Of a stretch of 64,000 bases of DNA, positions 48,801 to 58,829 are shown piece by piece. The notes under the pieces were generated by a model. That model was given only the letters and a program-made list of their open reading frames with translations, was not told the DNA's origin and made no database searches. The first letter of the stretch is position 1. Every line of letters starts with the position of its first letter. The DNA comes from Iris pallida (lineage: Eukaryota; Streptophyta; Magnoliopsida; Asparagales; Iridaceae), in contig JANAVB010031417.1 of the NCBI GenBank assembly GCA_029216955.1, forward strand, positions 16,316,033 through 16,380,032. Reading direction: 5' to 3'. A program made the translations under genes and the position numbers.

Positions 48801-49727
48801 TATGCGTTCTTCGCTGTGCCACGTCATGTGTTCTACTGTATTTAGAGACATATACATCCTCTGCAAGCGCTTCGTGATCGACAAGTAATGCATATACTTG
48901 TAAGGACGTCGTTTTCTAGTCGACTTTCCTTTTCCCTGTACTGGCTTGTAACGATCCGCATTACAGAAGCTGCAACTTTCTGATACGCAATTCTCTTTGT
49001 AGTACAACATGCACCCGTTGCGACAACAATCTATCTTCTCGTACCCCAGTCCCAGTTGTCGGACCATCATCTTTGACTTGTAGAAGTTTTTTGGTAGCTC
49101 TTTTGATTCCTTCGGTAACACCTCCTTGATTACTTCTGTGATCCGATTATAGCAAGCTTGTGGCAAGTTAAAATCAGACTTTATGTTCAACAACCGCATC
49201 GTCACTGACAGTGCGGAATGAGTCTCACAACCAGGATATAGAGAAGTATCTACGTCCTGAAACATGTCATAGAACTCCTTCGCCTCGGGATTAGGATCCT
49301 CCGGATCAAAATTAGGCCCTGCAGCATCATACACCATATCTCGTGCAAGGTTCTGCAGATCTCCATAATCAACAGAGCATCCGTGGTCTTCGATGACATC
49401 CGTTGCAGCATTATCATCAAAAGCATAAGTAGCAGCTTCCGCAGCCTGTCTTTCCGAATATAGTTCACCTTGCGATGACCACAGGCCGTAATTACGTACG
49501 AAACCCTTACGGGTCAAATGATCTCTCACAGTCACCACTTCTTCGTAACGTCTATTGTGACATTTAACACATGGACACTTAATTTTGTTACCGTCCATGT
49601 ACTGAGCTTTGCTCATTGCATAATTAAGAAATACTTCCACGCCTGCCTGAAAATCGTCACTCACACCAATTCTACTCTCGTGTTGCCGTTTGTACATCCA
49701 TGTACGATCAACAAAATAACGACTCAT
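45878..49727 (-). pseudogene. TNP2-type CACTA transposase, four exons, one-base frameshift
   Basis: Exons: 49727-47414, 47328-47026, 46949-46850 and 46765-45878, all with GT/AG borders. The start is MSRYFVDRTWMYKR at 49727; an ATG 20 codons earlier is less likely. Domains in order: Transpos_assoc (IKCPCVKCHN), then the Transposase_21 core with LALCADGFAPFG, YSCWPVILTPYNLPP, DIYLQPLVDELKQLW and WTINDFPAYGILSGWSTHG, and HNLDVMHIEKNVFDNV. DUF4218 follows (LAELSTFFRDIC, LEKIFPPAF). DUF4216 is in the last exon (LSGYVVNGFKFKS, NSGVCIRG, MFKCEWFDTR). The tail is a run of Glu/Asp. The only lesion seen is a missing base in a T run (47504-47508) inside DUF4218. Beyond it every exon joins in frame. The catalytic core is upstream of the lesion. 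Confidence 0.9.
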
Positions 49728-51235
49728 CCTCAATTTGGATGTGAAAATCTGTATCGTAAGACAAACTAAACATAAGAATAGGATCAATCTTCAAATCAGT
49801 CTAAAAGGGATGAATCAATATCAACTATTAAGGAAATGAAGTTAATTCTCAGTCCACATTTCACATACCATTCCTCATTCGAATCTCAGTCTAAAGAAAG
49901 GAAATCAATTCCCGATTTTGTAATGACAGTTTAACATTAACCAAGTTCGAATCAAATGCAAATCCGCCCTTCATTACCCCTTGACTGATACAAAGGAAGG
50001 TTATACGAGGACTGAAATAAAGCTTACAAGGAACTGGACTATACTGTCAACTGATGTAAGGATATGAAATTCCTTTGGGACTGATATATTTGCAGGTAAG
50101 GGACTGAACCAATAGGGAGTAGGGACTGATCATGAAGTTATAAATGAACTGAACATTAAGTTACAAATATACTGACACAATATAATATTTGATACATAAA
50201 TAGTTAAGGGACTGGACATAAAGATGAAAATTAATGGACTGGACATTAGAGAGACTGAAACAACTTATGCGTGTCATATAACTCGAACAAGGACTGACAC
50301 AGGTAAGGTTCATTCTACACTAAAACTTAATGATATAGGGACTGTACAGTAAAGACTTGGGACTGAAATATGTATACTAAATTCCTTTCTCTGCACACAC
50401 ACCATGGTGATCACAACCTACACACACCAAGCACATACACATATACTTCCACACACACATCACTCTATATTCCCTTTTCACGTTCCTCTCTAACACACAT
50501 ATGACACACACAAGACACACATGCCTGCTAAGTCCCCTCTCTTCCGATGCTCTTTCTGCTATTATATGCAGGGGATTCTTGTATAGACAGCCAAATATAA
50601 CTCCCTGTTACCACTGCTAATGTAGGTGCACACACCATATTAGGTGGATACACCTATACAAGTATCTGCGTGTTCCCCTCTACCTCAAGTGCAACCATTC
50701 ACAGGGACCACTACCCCTATCAGTTGTTGTTTCTCTTTCATTCCCTCCCTCTATCCATGCTCTTTTTGCTGCTGCAGGTCCCCTGTCTGCTCTGCTGTGC
50801 AAAGGCAGGAAGGGCCTGCTACTAGTCGCTTACAGGACAATTCCTGCTGCACAGGGGCTAAGACCCCTTGTACCTGTGTGTATTGCACACTACACACAGT
50901 GAAGTTCCCCTCTACTTCACTCATCTGTATAATTTCCTTCTCTTAAACACACACACACACATACAAAATATATAGAGACACACTCATAATACAATTTCGT
51001 TCCCCCCTCTACTATGTTACTGCCATGACACTCAAATCAAAGCTATGAATACACACACACACACATACACACAATATAGTCCAAAACAGTCCACCTATCA
51101 AACTCTAAAACAGTCCACAAGCTCCCCATCGAAGCAAAATCACATAATACTCATATATAACACTAAACACATATACCAAATGATAAGTTATGTGAATATA
51201 TACTAGGAATAAGTGTCAAAACTGAAACCATCAAT
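49728..51235 (-). other. CACTA 5' non-coding region
   Basis: No open frame with homology. Pieces of AT-rich DNA, CA-rich runs (ACACACACAC near 50395-50520 and 50945-51065) and CCCTCT tracts. It probably contains a leader or promoter of TNP2, which reads leftward from here. No clear TATA was assigned. Confidence 0.6.
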
Positions 51236-51600
51236 CTCCATTACCCACCCCCCCCCGACCCCCCTGCCCCCATTCCCCACCCCCCCGACCCCTGCCCTCT
51301 CCACCCCCCGCCCCCCGACCCCCCTGCCCCCATTCCCGACCCCCCCCCCCGACCCCCCACCCCCCCGACCCCTGCCATCTCCACCCCCCCCCCCCGACCC
51401 CCCTGCCCTCTCCACCCCCCACCCCCCCGACCCTCCTGCCCCCATTCCCCACCCCTCCGACCCCCCGACCCTCATTCCCCACCCCCCCACCCCCTGCCCC
51501 CATTCCCTACACCCCCCGACCCCCTGACCCCATTCACCACCCCCCCCGCCCTCTCCACCCCCCGCGAAGCCGACCCCCCCCACTCCCCCCCCCCCGGCCC
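51236..51600. repeat. Strongly C-rich tract (G-rich on minus strand)
   Basis: Runs of C4-C10 with CGACC, TGCCC and CATTCCC spacers for about 360 bases. On the minus strand, the element's sense strand, there are dozens of G runs able to form quadruplexes. Open frames here are low-complexity Gly- or Pro-rich and not genes. Confidence 0.95.
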
Positions 51601-51613
51601 CAAAACCAAAAAT

Positions 51614-51614
51614 T

Positions 51615-51645
<31 letters not shown>

Positions 51646-51732
51646 TATACCTGGTAGAGAGAGAGAGAGAGAGAGCCGCGAGAGAGAGAGAGCCGCGCGC
51701 GAGAGAGAGAGAGCCGCGAGAGAGAGAGAGAG
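51614..51732. repeat. (GA)n microsatellite with CCGCG interruptions
   Basis: AGAGAGAG runs broken by ATATATAC and three GCCGCG spacers. It lies directly inside the right subterminal region and may be in the promoter or leader (CT-rich on the sense strand). Confidence 0.92.
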
Positions 51733-51786
51733 TTTTGGGGGGAATGAAAAATTCCCCCCCGTCGGTTCAATTTAAGTTAGGGCACA

Positions 51787-52139
51787 GAACTTAGCGACGG
51801 AATAGCGACGGAATAAATCAGTCGCTCAACCGTCGCCAATTAAAAGCAGTTTTCCGACGGATATATCCGTCGCCAGTTAGTCGCTAAAGTTTCCGCCAAT
51901 GTTTTAAAGATTTTGCCGCCAACATTTGCGACGAACAAGCGACGACAAAAGAATCCGTCGCTAACGTTCGTCGACTGAGCGACGGAAACCCGACAATTTT
52001 TTACATTTAAAATTGGAAAAAATTATGTTATGTTGTCTGCCGCTAATCCGTCGCTAAGACGTCGGAAACTGGTCGCTATTAGCGACGGAATCCATCCGTC
52101 GCTAACCATCCGTCGGTAAAGTGGGGTATTTTAGTAGTG
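51787..52139. repeat. CACTA right subterminal repeats and terminal repeat
   Basis: TTAGCGACGG / CCGTCGCTAA-type words from about 51791; the terminal inverted repeat occupies 52110-52139. At about 0.35 kb it is much shorter than the left counterpart. Confidence 0.9.
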
Positions 52140-52142
52140 TAC

Positions 52143-53231
52143 CTTGGCCTGCTCTGAATCCGCCATTCTGTAAACTCGATCTGATATCGGTTTAGTTCCA
52201 GGTGCCAATTCTATACTGAACTCAATATCTCTAACCGGTAGTAGACCTGGGAGTTCTTCAGGAAATACGTCTAGAAACTCTTCAACTACCTTCGGAACCT
52301 GAACTTCTTCCATTGTCGTTACTACTCCCTGCTCTTGTGGAGTTGCCCCTGTTCTTACTAAGGTGAACCGTTTCATGCCTAGAATATCAAAAGACACACT
52401 CCCTCTACGACAATCTATTGTCGCATGACTGTCTTTCAGCCAGTCCATGCCTAAGATAACGTCAAAATTTCCAACAGGAAATTCTATCAACCGGGCGGGT
52501 AAGGAATGCCCGCAAACTACAACGCTACATGCTAAAATAACTCTACTAACTCCTACGAGCCTATTACCAGTGAGTATATTCAACCTCCCTGGCAATGCCT
52601 CGAACTCCATTCCTAGTCGTGCCGCAAATTGTGCAGATATAAATGAATGGGATGCTCCCGAATCAAACAATGCTACTGCGGGATATGAGGCGACGAGAAT
52701 GTTACCTGCCACAACATCTCCCGATGCCAATGCCTCCTCCAAGGACAGAGTGAATGCTTGCCTTCGACCTCCTTGCTGGTTTCCATGTTGCGGTCTAGCC
52801 TGATATTGTTGCTGGCCCCTTCCTTGATGATGCTGGGGTGGTCTATGCTGGTGTTGCTGCATCGGCGGCCCCTGCTGCCGAAACATCTGAGCCTGCGGTA
52901 TTAACGGACGCTGTGCCAACGGCCTTACTGCCACCGCTGGTCCTCGATACTGGCCTGTCCCTGGTGCTGGCAGAGCAGAAAACTGCTGCCCTGGTCCTCC
53001 TGACCTCGAATTCATGGGACATGTGGTAACCCGATGGTCTGGATTTCCACATATCAGACACAGTCCATTCAATGTCCGACACACATCTCTAGTGTGTCCT
53101 ACCTTTCCACAATAAGTGCAGCCTGCCGGGGGTTGCTGGTTCTTCCTCTGTTGCTGTTGCTGCTGTCTTGGTGGTGCTGATCCTCGTATCGCCACATCGT
53201 GGATACGAATGCCAGTGGATGGTGCTGTTGT
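52143..53231 (-). pseudogene. Gypsy zinc knuckles and aspartic protease
   Basis: Continues the gag frame after its TGA. A Gln-rich stretch leads to two CCHC knuckles ([14 protein letters not shown] and [14 protein letters not shown]), a Gln/Pro/His-rich linker, then the protease with [14 protein letters not shown] (active-site Asp) and [19 protein letters not shown]. The end, [20 protein letters not shown] then [11 protein letters not shown], is the usual linker to RT; the CACTA inserted exactly there. No stop occurs within this segment. Confidence 0.92.
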
Positions 53232-54242
53232 TCAGGGCGCTGCTCCCCCTCCTCCTTCAACCTGGCTGTGGGATCTCTTCTGACCCCCAGTCCTTGCCGC
53301 AAGCCTCTGAATGGTGATCTCATGCCTTCGAGTTGCCGTCAATACTTCGTCAAAAGTTTGGTAATTGTGCCCCTCTATCAATTGCAAGAGTTCAAGATGA
53401 AACCCTTGCTGAAACCTCATGGCCCTCTGGCTCTCTGTTGCTACCATCTCTGGTGCGAATCTACTCAATCTGCAGAACTCTGCTGCATAAGTATTTACAG
53501 TCTTGCCGGCCTGCCTGAGGTTGATAAACTTCTGTTGTAGCTCAAACTGTGCCACAACTCCATAGTACTTGGTCTTGAATCTTGCAGTGAAATCGTCCCA
53601 AGCCACAGGACGTCTGATGCCCACTTCCTCTGATTTCCACCAATCACGTGCGAGATCCCGAAGTAACAACTTCACTAGATCCACACGTTCTTCTGCCGGT
53701 ACCTTAGCTGCTGTCAGAATAGCCTCAATATCCTTAAGCCATGCATCTGCTGAGATGGCATCCTCCGTGCCCTCGAAACGGCGGGGGTTGTACTTGCAAA
53801 ACCTGGCTGATGCTCCTGAATCAGTCCTCATTCCTCTTTCCAAAGCCGTCTGCAATCCTTGGTTGAGCAACACATTCTGCTCTTGTAGCTGAGTGTACAT
53901 GCGTTGCTGGGCCAACATCTGATGTTGCTGAGTAGCCATCATTCCTCTCATGATCTCCAAAAGGGCTGGTGTGTCCACTTGGGTAGGTGGAACTATGGGT
54001 GGTATTGGAACTTCCGGATACTGCGGTCCAGCTGCTGGTTCTACCATCACTTCTTCTTGGATAGTATCCTGAGGTAAGACTGGCCCTTGTTGCTGACCAA
54101 CCTGGTCATGTTGCCCATGTTGCCCCTGCTGTTGTCCAGCTCTGACCGATGCGGATGAAGTGCCCCTAAGAAAAGGGACAAGAGAACAATCAAACAATCG
54201 GACATGAAGGATCAATGAAGTCAAAGGATACCAGAATGTCAA
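53232..54242 (-). pseudogene. Gypsy gag capsid, ends at in-frame TGA
   Basis: An open frame of 336 codons, beginning about 120 bases inside the 5' LTR. The Retrotrans_gag core is clear: FCKYNPRRFEGTEDAISADA, WLKDIEAIL, LLLRDLARDWWKSEE, FTARFKTKYYG, and AEFCRLSRFAPEM. The N-terminal third is Gln-rich. The true start is uncertain because few Met codons follow. A TGA at 53232-53234 stops it 34 codons before the knuckles, yet the same frame continues openly after it. Either a CGA-to-TGA mutation broke a single gag-pol frame or, less likely, the stop is read through. Confidence 0.9.
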
Positions 54243-54332
54243 GCAAGGGTTGAGAATAACGAATCATAAGATCAAGGGGGAATACGTGTGATTGAGACAT
54301 CCTATAAATCAAAACACCCCACAAGTCTGAAA

Positions 54333-54362
54333 TCAGACCTGCATGGACCACCACTAAAACCT
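54333..54362 (-). other. Region after the gypsy 5' LTR (primer-site side)
   Basis: Minus strand after the LTR end reads AGGTTTTAGTGGTGGTCC, then ATGCAGGTCTG. It does not match tRNA-iMet (TGGTATCAGAGC) as the first gypsy element does. TGGTGGTCCATGCAGG could pair with some other tRNA 3' end. The LARD carries almost the same bases at 32885-32914. Confidence 0.5.
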
Positions 54363-57227
54363 TGTCGCGCCCCAGAACCAGAATACTGGAGAGCGGGAGA
54401 ATGACTCAGCCAGCTACGTATTACGGGTAGATGAATACCATATAATACGATCAATGCTGTCTAACCAGACGAGGAGGGTGCATACTACATGAAAGTCTTA
54501 CTATAGTCACTTCACATCTATTGTCTCAATCATTCAAACAAGAAGCAAAAATAGAGAACATGTAAGATAAAGCAGTAAGGCGTCCCAAACGCTTAGTTAA
54601 AATGTTCTTGAGATCTGGCTTTACAAAACATAGCCACATGGTATAGTAACATATACACAATTGTTATCAGCTGCAGTCTGACTTAGTTACAATTATGTAA
54701 AAGTAAGCACAAAACGATCCGACTAACATGTCGGTGCCAAACGGCTAAGTATGAAGTAAATAACAAAACGAGCGGTGAAGTAAGGAACCCACTCGAGTCC
54801 TCCTACGATCATTCCCCTAGTATTGACCATCTTGGAGGTGGAAGTAAGCTGAGTCCTCGGGAACCGGCTCTAAATCTGGCCATGCAAAACCAGAGAGGTT
54901 AGACCTCTAATAGCAAGTACCACAAGAAAGCACGATATGAAGGATTAAACCAGTAAGTAAGATAATATAATAATAGATCTCTGCTTTCCACTAGGATTCA
55001 TATAACATCACGACACTTCGAACCAACCTCCCAACCAAATAAGGACAGAAGTTGGCCCGTCATGTCCTGACATTCTGATCATCTCAGTTAGGCAACAGAG
55101 TAGGTACAGTACACAAACAAATCATCTTGAACGACCAAATCAACTCCTACGGCTTGCTATTGTGAGTCCCAAGTTATTCTAGAATTATGCAAATAGGGAT
55201 TCCTCAGTTCTTACTATGTGCGAGCAAGGCTAGTCTATCCAGTCAATCAATTGCGCAAATCATGAATTAGATGAGTTCCAACGGGATGCCCGTCATCAAT
55301 ATACAATATACAATAATAATATAAGCAGATACCGCTTCCTGCCCGTGTGGCAGGTTTACAGTATCTGTGGGAACCAGCCGGCCTGTCGGGCACTACTAGT
55401 CTCAAGAGGGCTGCCATGTAAGAACTCGAGGATCCATTCTCTCCATGTAATCATTATTTTATTTAACTTAATAGTCTCTACGTTGAGTGAAATCCCATGC
55501 CGTGGATCGTGGTCATTCAAATGAGTACTTTCGTACGGGGTACGATATGCGCAACTCTACAACGATACCCGTGCGGCTAGGTTGTAGGTCTTACATAGCG
55601 TAATGCAACAATCAAATCTAACCACGGAGTAATCATGTCTTGACCATAAAGTTCACATGCTGCTTTGTAGAAAAATAAATAAATTGAAGCCTGCACATGC
55701 CTGTATGTCAATATTCGGGATCGGCTAATCGATTTTAATAGTTCATTACATGAACGTGTCTCATTCATTTAATTCAATAAGACGACTAGCCAGTCTCTTA
55801 GTTCCAACTTAGGAACGCATGATCAATTTTAGTCAAGATAACCATCGTCATCAATGGTGACAAGGCATGAAAGTCAATTAGTATTAAATGGGGTCGAGTC
55901 TATAACTCGTCAGGGTTAAGTTCCAGTCTTACTGGGTATCCATAAACCAATCAAGACACAGAACACGTTCTACACAACCATATATATTAAAAATATTAAC
56001 ATGCTAAGATTATCGAGTTCATAAAAAGGCGTAAGGATATAATAGAAGAATTATCATGCCACCATTAAATGAATAAATTATAGAACAAATAGAAACACCC
56101 AGGTCAGGAAGTCACGCCAACAAGTCTATGCTAAGGCCAACAAGTCACGCCAACAAGTCTATGCTAAGGCCAACAAGTCACGCAAGAATCGTATACGTAA
56201 AAAGGGTACACCAAGTTTAGTAGGTAGGAGTGAGCATATAAACAGCGTGAGCGTGAAAAGTGGTTCACGTTGGCACGCACAGCGTGAGCGTGAAGAGTAA
56301 CTCACGCACGCACAACGTGAGCGTGAAAAGTAATTCACGCACGCACAGTGTAAGCGTGAAAAGTAATTTACGAACGCACGCAAAGACGTGTGCGTAACTC
56401 AAATGTCACGCACGCACGCAAGACTTGAGCGTAACTCAAAATTCACGCTGACACGTAAAGACGTGAGCGTGACTCAAAATTCACGCTGACACGTAAAGAC
56501 GTGAGCGTGACTCAAAATTCACGCACGCACGTAAAAACGTGAGCGTGACTCAAAATTCACGCTGACACGTAAAGACGTGAGCGTGACTAAAAATTCACGC
56601 TAGCACGTAAGAACGTGAGCGTGACTAAATCTTCCGAACTCCATTCTTATGGAACCTTCGTTCCAAGCCAGAAATGAGGTTCCCATGGTTCAGAATGGTG
56701 TAGAATGAGGAGCTCCACCACAAGATCAAAACCCATGAACAACCGAGAATACAATAACTTAGATCTAGAAGAAACAAGCCAAAGAAATCAAAAATGCTAA
56801 GTACTAAACTCTCTTAGAATCACAAGTAGAAGACAAATGAACCATAAAAATGGGTGAAGGAGAAGCAAGATGTACTTGCCTTCTCCTGGTTGGTGGAGAG
56901 AGTGATGAGGAAGAAGAAGAAGTACTAGTGAAGGAAAGTTATGAAGAGAGAGAAGGAGATGGGGGCTTTAAATAGGAAGGGTGGTGGTAGGTGGGGGTTT
57001 GTGGGGGGGTTCGGTCAATGTGAACCGCCATGAACCCAAAAATAACCAACCATGGCCGAACCACAATAAGACTAAAGCAGAGAATAAAAGCAGGAAGAAA
57101 AATGCAGATTATTAATTAACATGAAATTAAAGGAATTTAATTACAGGATAATACATGATAAATACTAAATAAATATATATAAGTTGTACATTTATAAAAA
57201 TACGCATTCTGGGAACGGAGAGTGACA
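54363..57227 (-). repeat. 5' LTR of gypsy element (right copy, 2.9 kb)
   Basis: Begins TGTCGCGCCCCAGAACC and ends GAACGGAGAGTGACA, giving TG/CA ends. It contains a longer GTGAGCGTG array (56150-56625) and the TATTTAAAG box on the minus strand at 56966-56974. Confidence 0.93.
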
Positions 57228-58828
57228 AGTTAGCAGCATTGAGTTCATCATTTCTGTCAACGTTCTGTTCTTCCTCTCCGCTATCTCGTTAAATTGAGGA
57301 GAATACGGACCAGTAGTCTTATTGATGATTCCATGTTCTTTGCAGAACGATGCGAATTTATGAGACCTATACTCTACATCTCGATCACTTCTGAGTAGTT
57401 GTAGATCGGTTTAACGTTCAGCTTCAACCCTGAAGTCTCTGAACTACTCGAATGCTGCATCCTTCTACTAAAACGTCATATGAACGTGCACTTTGAGAAA
57501 CACTTCGAACCGGCCTCTGTGGAGAATTGATAAAAGTCACAGATATCTGAGTGTACTAACTCCAGATGATCAGTACTTTAGTTCAATCGTCTGAGCAGCT
57601 TCCCAACAGTCTTGTATCTGCACAGACCTTAAAATCCTCCACCTCCTTACCCCCACATTCCGAAGATAAGGTCCCGGTAGGACAGCTTGAGTCTGCTTCT
57701 GTCATAGAACAACTCTCAGTCTACTCAATGAAGTAACTTCATCGCCATCAGCAGATGTTCGAACATTCCTTCAGTACCGAACATCTTTTCGAAGAATGTT
57801 TCTCGCCAAGAAATTACCATCTGGCTAGTACAAATGTCCATCTTTCAAGTCTGCATCAGATAACAGACTTTCTGAGATCAGATCGCCGAAAAATCTCTGG
57901 TACGTGCAATACGCATTCCAGTGTCCTTGTCGGTGGTTAATAACCATTGTCTCGATCTTCAGAACTTCTGCTAGATATATGTTCGCCATCGAGACCTTCG
58001 TCATAACATGGCTCGTCCTTGGTGAACAGCTCCTTTGAGAGCACACGTGGTCAGATGCACTAGTGTCAGACCACTAGTCAGCTACCACGCTAGATAACTC
58101 AACCTGTGCAACACTAGCAACCAAGTTAAGTAATCAAAATAACCAAGTTTAGCTATACCTGCTATTTTGGTTTGAGCTTGGATTTGCATTCACTCATGTA
58201 GTGGCCATTCTTGTCACAGTTGAAGCAAGTCACGTGGGACTTGGACTTCTGTTGCTTGAACGAAGGACCGTTCACTTTTAGATTAGTGGAGTCCTTCTTC
58301 TTGTGATGAGAAGCCACCTGCTTCCCCTTGAACTCTCTTGTCTGCACTAAGTTGGCCTTAGCCAGTTGTTTGGACAGAGAGTCCATCTTCTGTTGAGATC
58401 GTATTTCGTCCTCAACGTGGATCTCTTGTAGAAGATCTTCCAAGCTAATATCCAGCTTCTTTCAATGCATTCTAGCATAGAAGTTGCTCCAACCAGCAGA
58501 AAGTTTCGAGACTATCCCTCCAATGACAAACTTGTCGACGAGGGGCATCTTCTCATCATCTAACTTCTGGCGCAACTTCAGGAATTCCTTTACTTGAGGT
58601 AGCATCGCCATCTCGTCTTCGAAAAGCCACTTGTGGTACTTCTCGACGATGAAGATTTTGGACCTGTTCTCATCATCTTCATATAGCTTATCCAAAGAAT
58701 CCCAGATCTCTTTGGCATTCTCCTTCTTGGAATATGACTCAGCCAGAGAGTCTTCCATAGAATTGAGAATCAGCAGTTTACATATGCTGTTTTCTCTCTT
58801 CCATTTGCTCTGACTTCTCTGTAAACTG
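57228..58828 (-). pseudogene. Host copia gag, decayed protease and integrase core
   Basis: Minus strand from the right: gag KWKRENSICKLLILNSMEDS to LPQVKEFLKLRQKLDDEKMP and KLSAGWSNFYARMH (58800-58460). After a frame break come LLQEIHVEDEIRSQQKMDSL and a CCHC knuckle CFNCDKNGHYMSEC (58443-58162). The protease region (58160-57825) is decayed but VAQVELSSVV...DHVC aligns with the other copy. The integrase region (57410-57233) contains SDRDVEYRSHKFASFCKEHG, PYSPQFNEIAERKNRT and LTEMMNSMLLT, ending at AGTTA. Multiple stops and frame changes are present. Confidence 0.85.
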
Positions 58829-58829
58829 A
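58781..58829. other. Head-to-head junction between two copia copies
   Basis: Left arm CCAGAGAGTCTTCCATAG at 58743 and right arm CTATGGAAGACTCTCTGG at 58841 belong to an inverted repeat; the innermost 39 bases of each arm differ at one position. The spacer (58782-58828) is gag sequence of the minus copy only (KWKRENSIC), so the plus copy starts about 15 codons further into gag. Confidence 0.85.

Larger units (their letters stand above)
42451..52139 (-). mobile_element. CACTA (En/Spm) DNA transposon, 9.7 kb
   Basis: Starts CACTACCAAAATAACC and ends (reverse complement) CACTACTAAAATACCC. Terminal inverted repeats match at 25 of 30 positions. The 3-bp target duplication TAC is exact (42448-42450, 52140-52142), as expected for this superfamily. 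Subterminal regions are packed with TTAGCGACGG / CCGTCGCTAA words. It carries two genes on the minus strand, a TNP2-type transposase and a TNPA-like protein, the standard gene pair. It sits between protease and RT of the gypsy element and is the innermost layer of the stack. Confidence 0.97.
36704..57227 (-). mobile_element. Ty3/gypsy element (chromodomain type), split by a CACTA transposon
   Basis: Target duplication AGTTA is exact (36699-36703, 57228-57232). LTRs lie at 36704-39487 and 54363-57227. Without the 9.7-kb CACTA insert the element is about 10.8 kb. The minus strand encodes gag, zinc knuckles, protease, RT, RNase H, integrase and a C-terminal chromodomain-like segment, the order of Ty3/gypsy chromoviruses; the 3' end GAGGACGAAAT...AAGGTGGG is also usual in the Tekay/Del group. 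Coding damage is slight (two TGA codons) apart from the insertion, so it was probably active not long before it was interrupted. Confidence 0.94.
22489..58828 (-). mobile_element. Host Ty1/copia element, 5'-truncated, split by two large insertions
   Basis: The pieces are 22489-25808, 36022-36703 and 57233-58828, about 5.6 kb once the inserts are removed. Minus-strand reading gives gag, knuckle, decayed protease, integrase, RT, RNase H, a 3' non-coding region, polypurine tract and 3' LTR. The 5' LTR and the start of gag are missing: the element ends abruptly at 58828 against an opposite-strand copy of the same family. Both insertion points are exact: CCATC duplicated at 25804-25808 and 36017-36021, and AGTTA duplicated at 36699-36703 and 57228-57232. 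Protein reading resumes correctly across each. The right edge is not a normal element end. Confidence 0.9.

Noticed and set aside
51203..51583. Gly- or Pro-rich open frames on both strands
   Set aside because: Artefacts of the C-rich tract.
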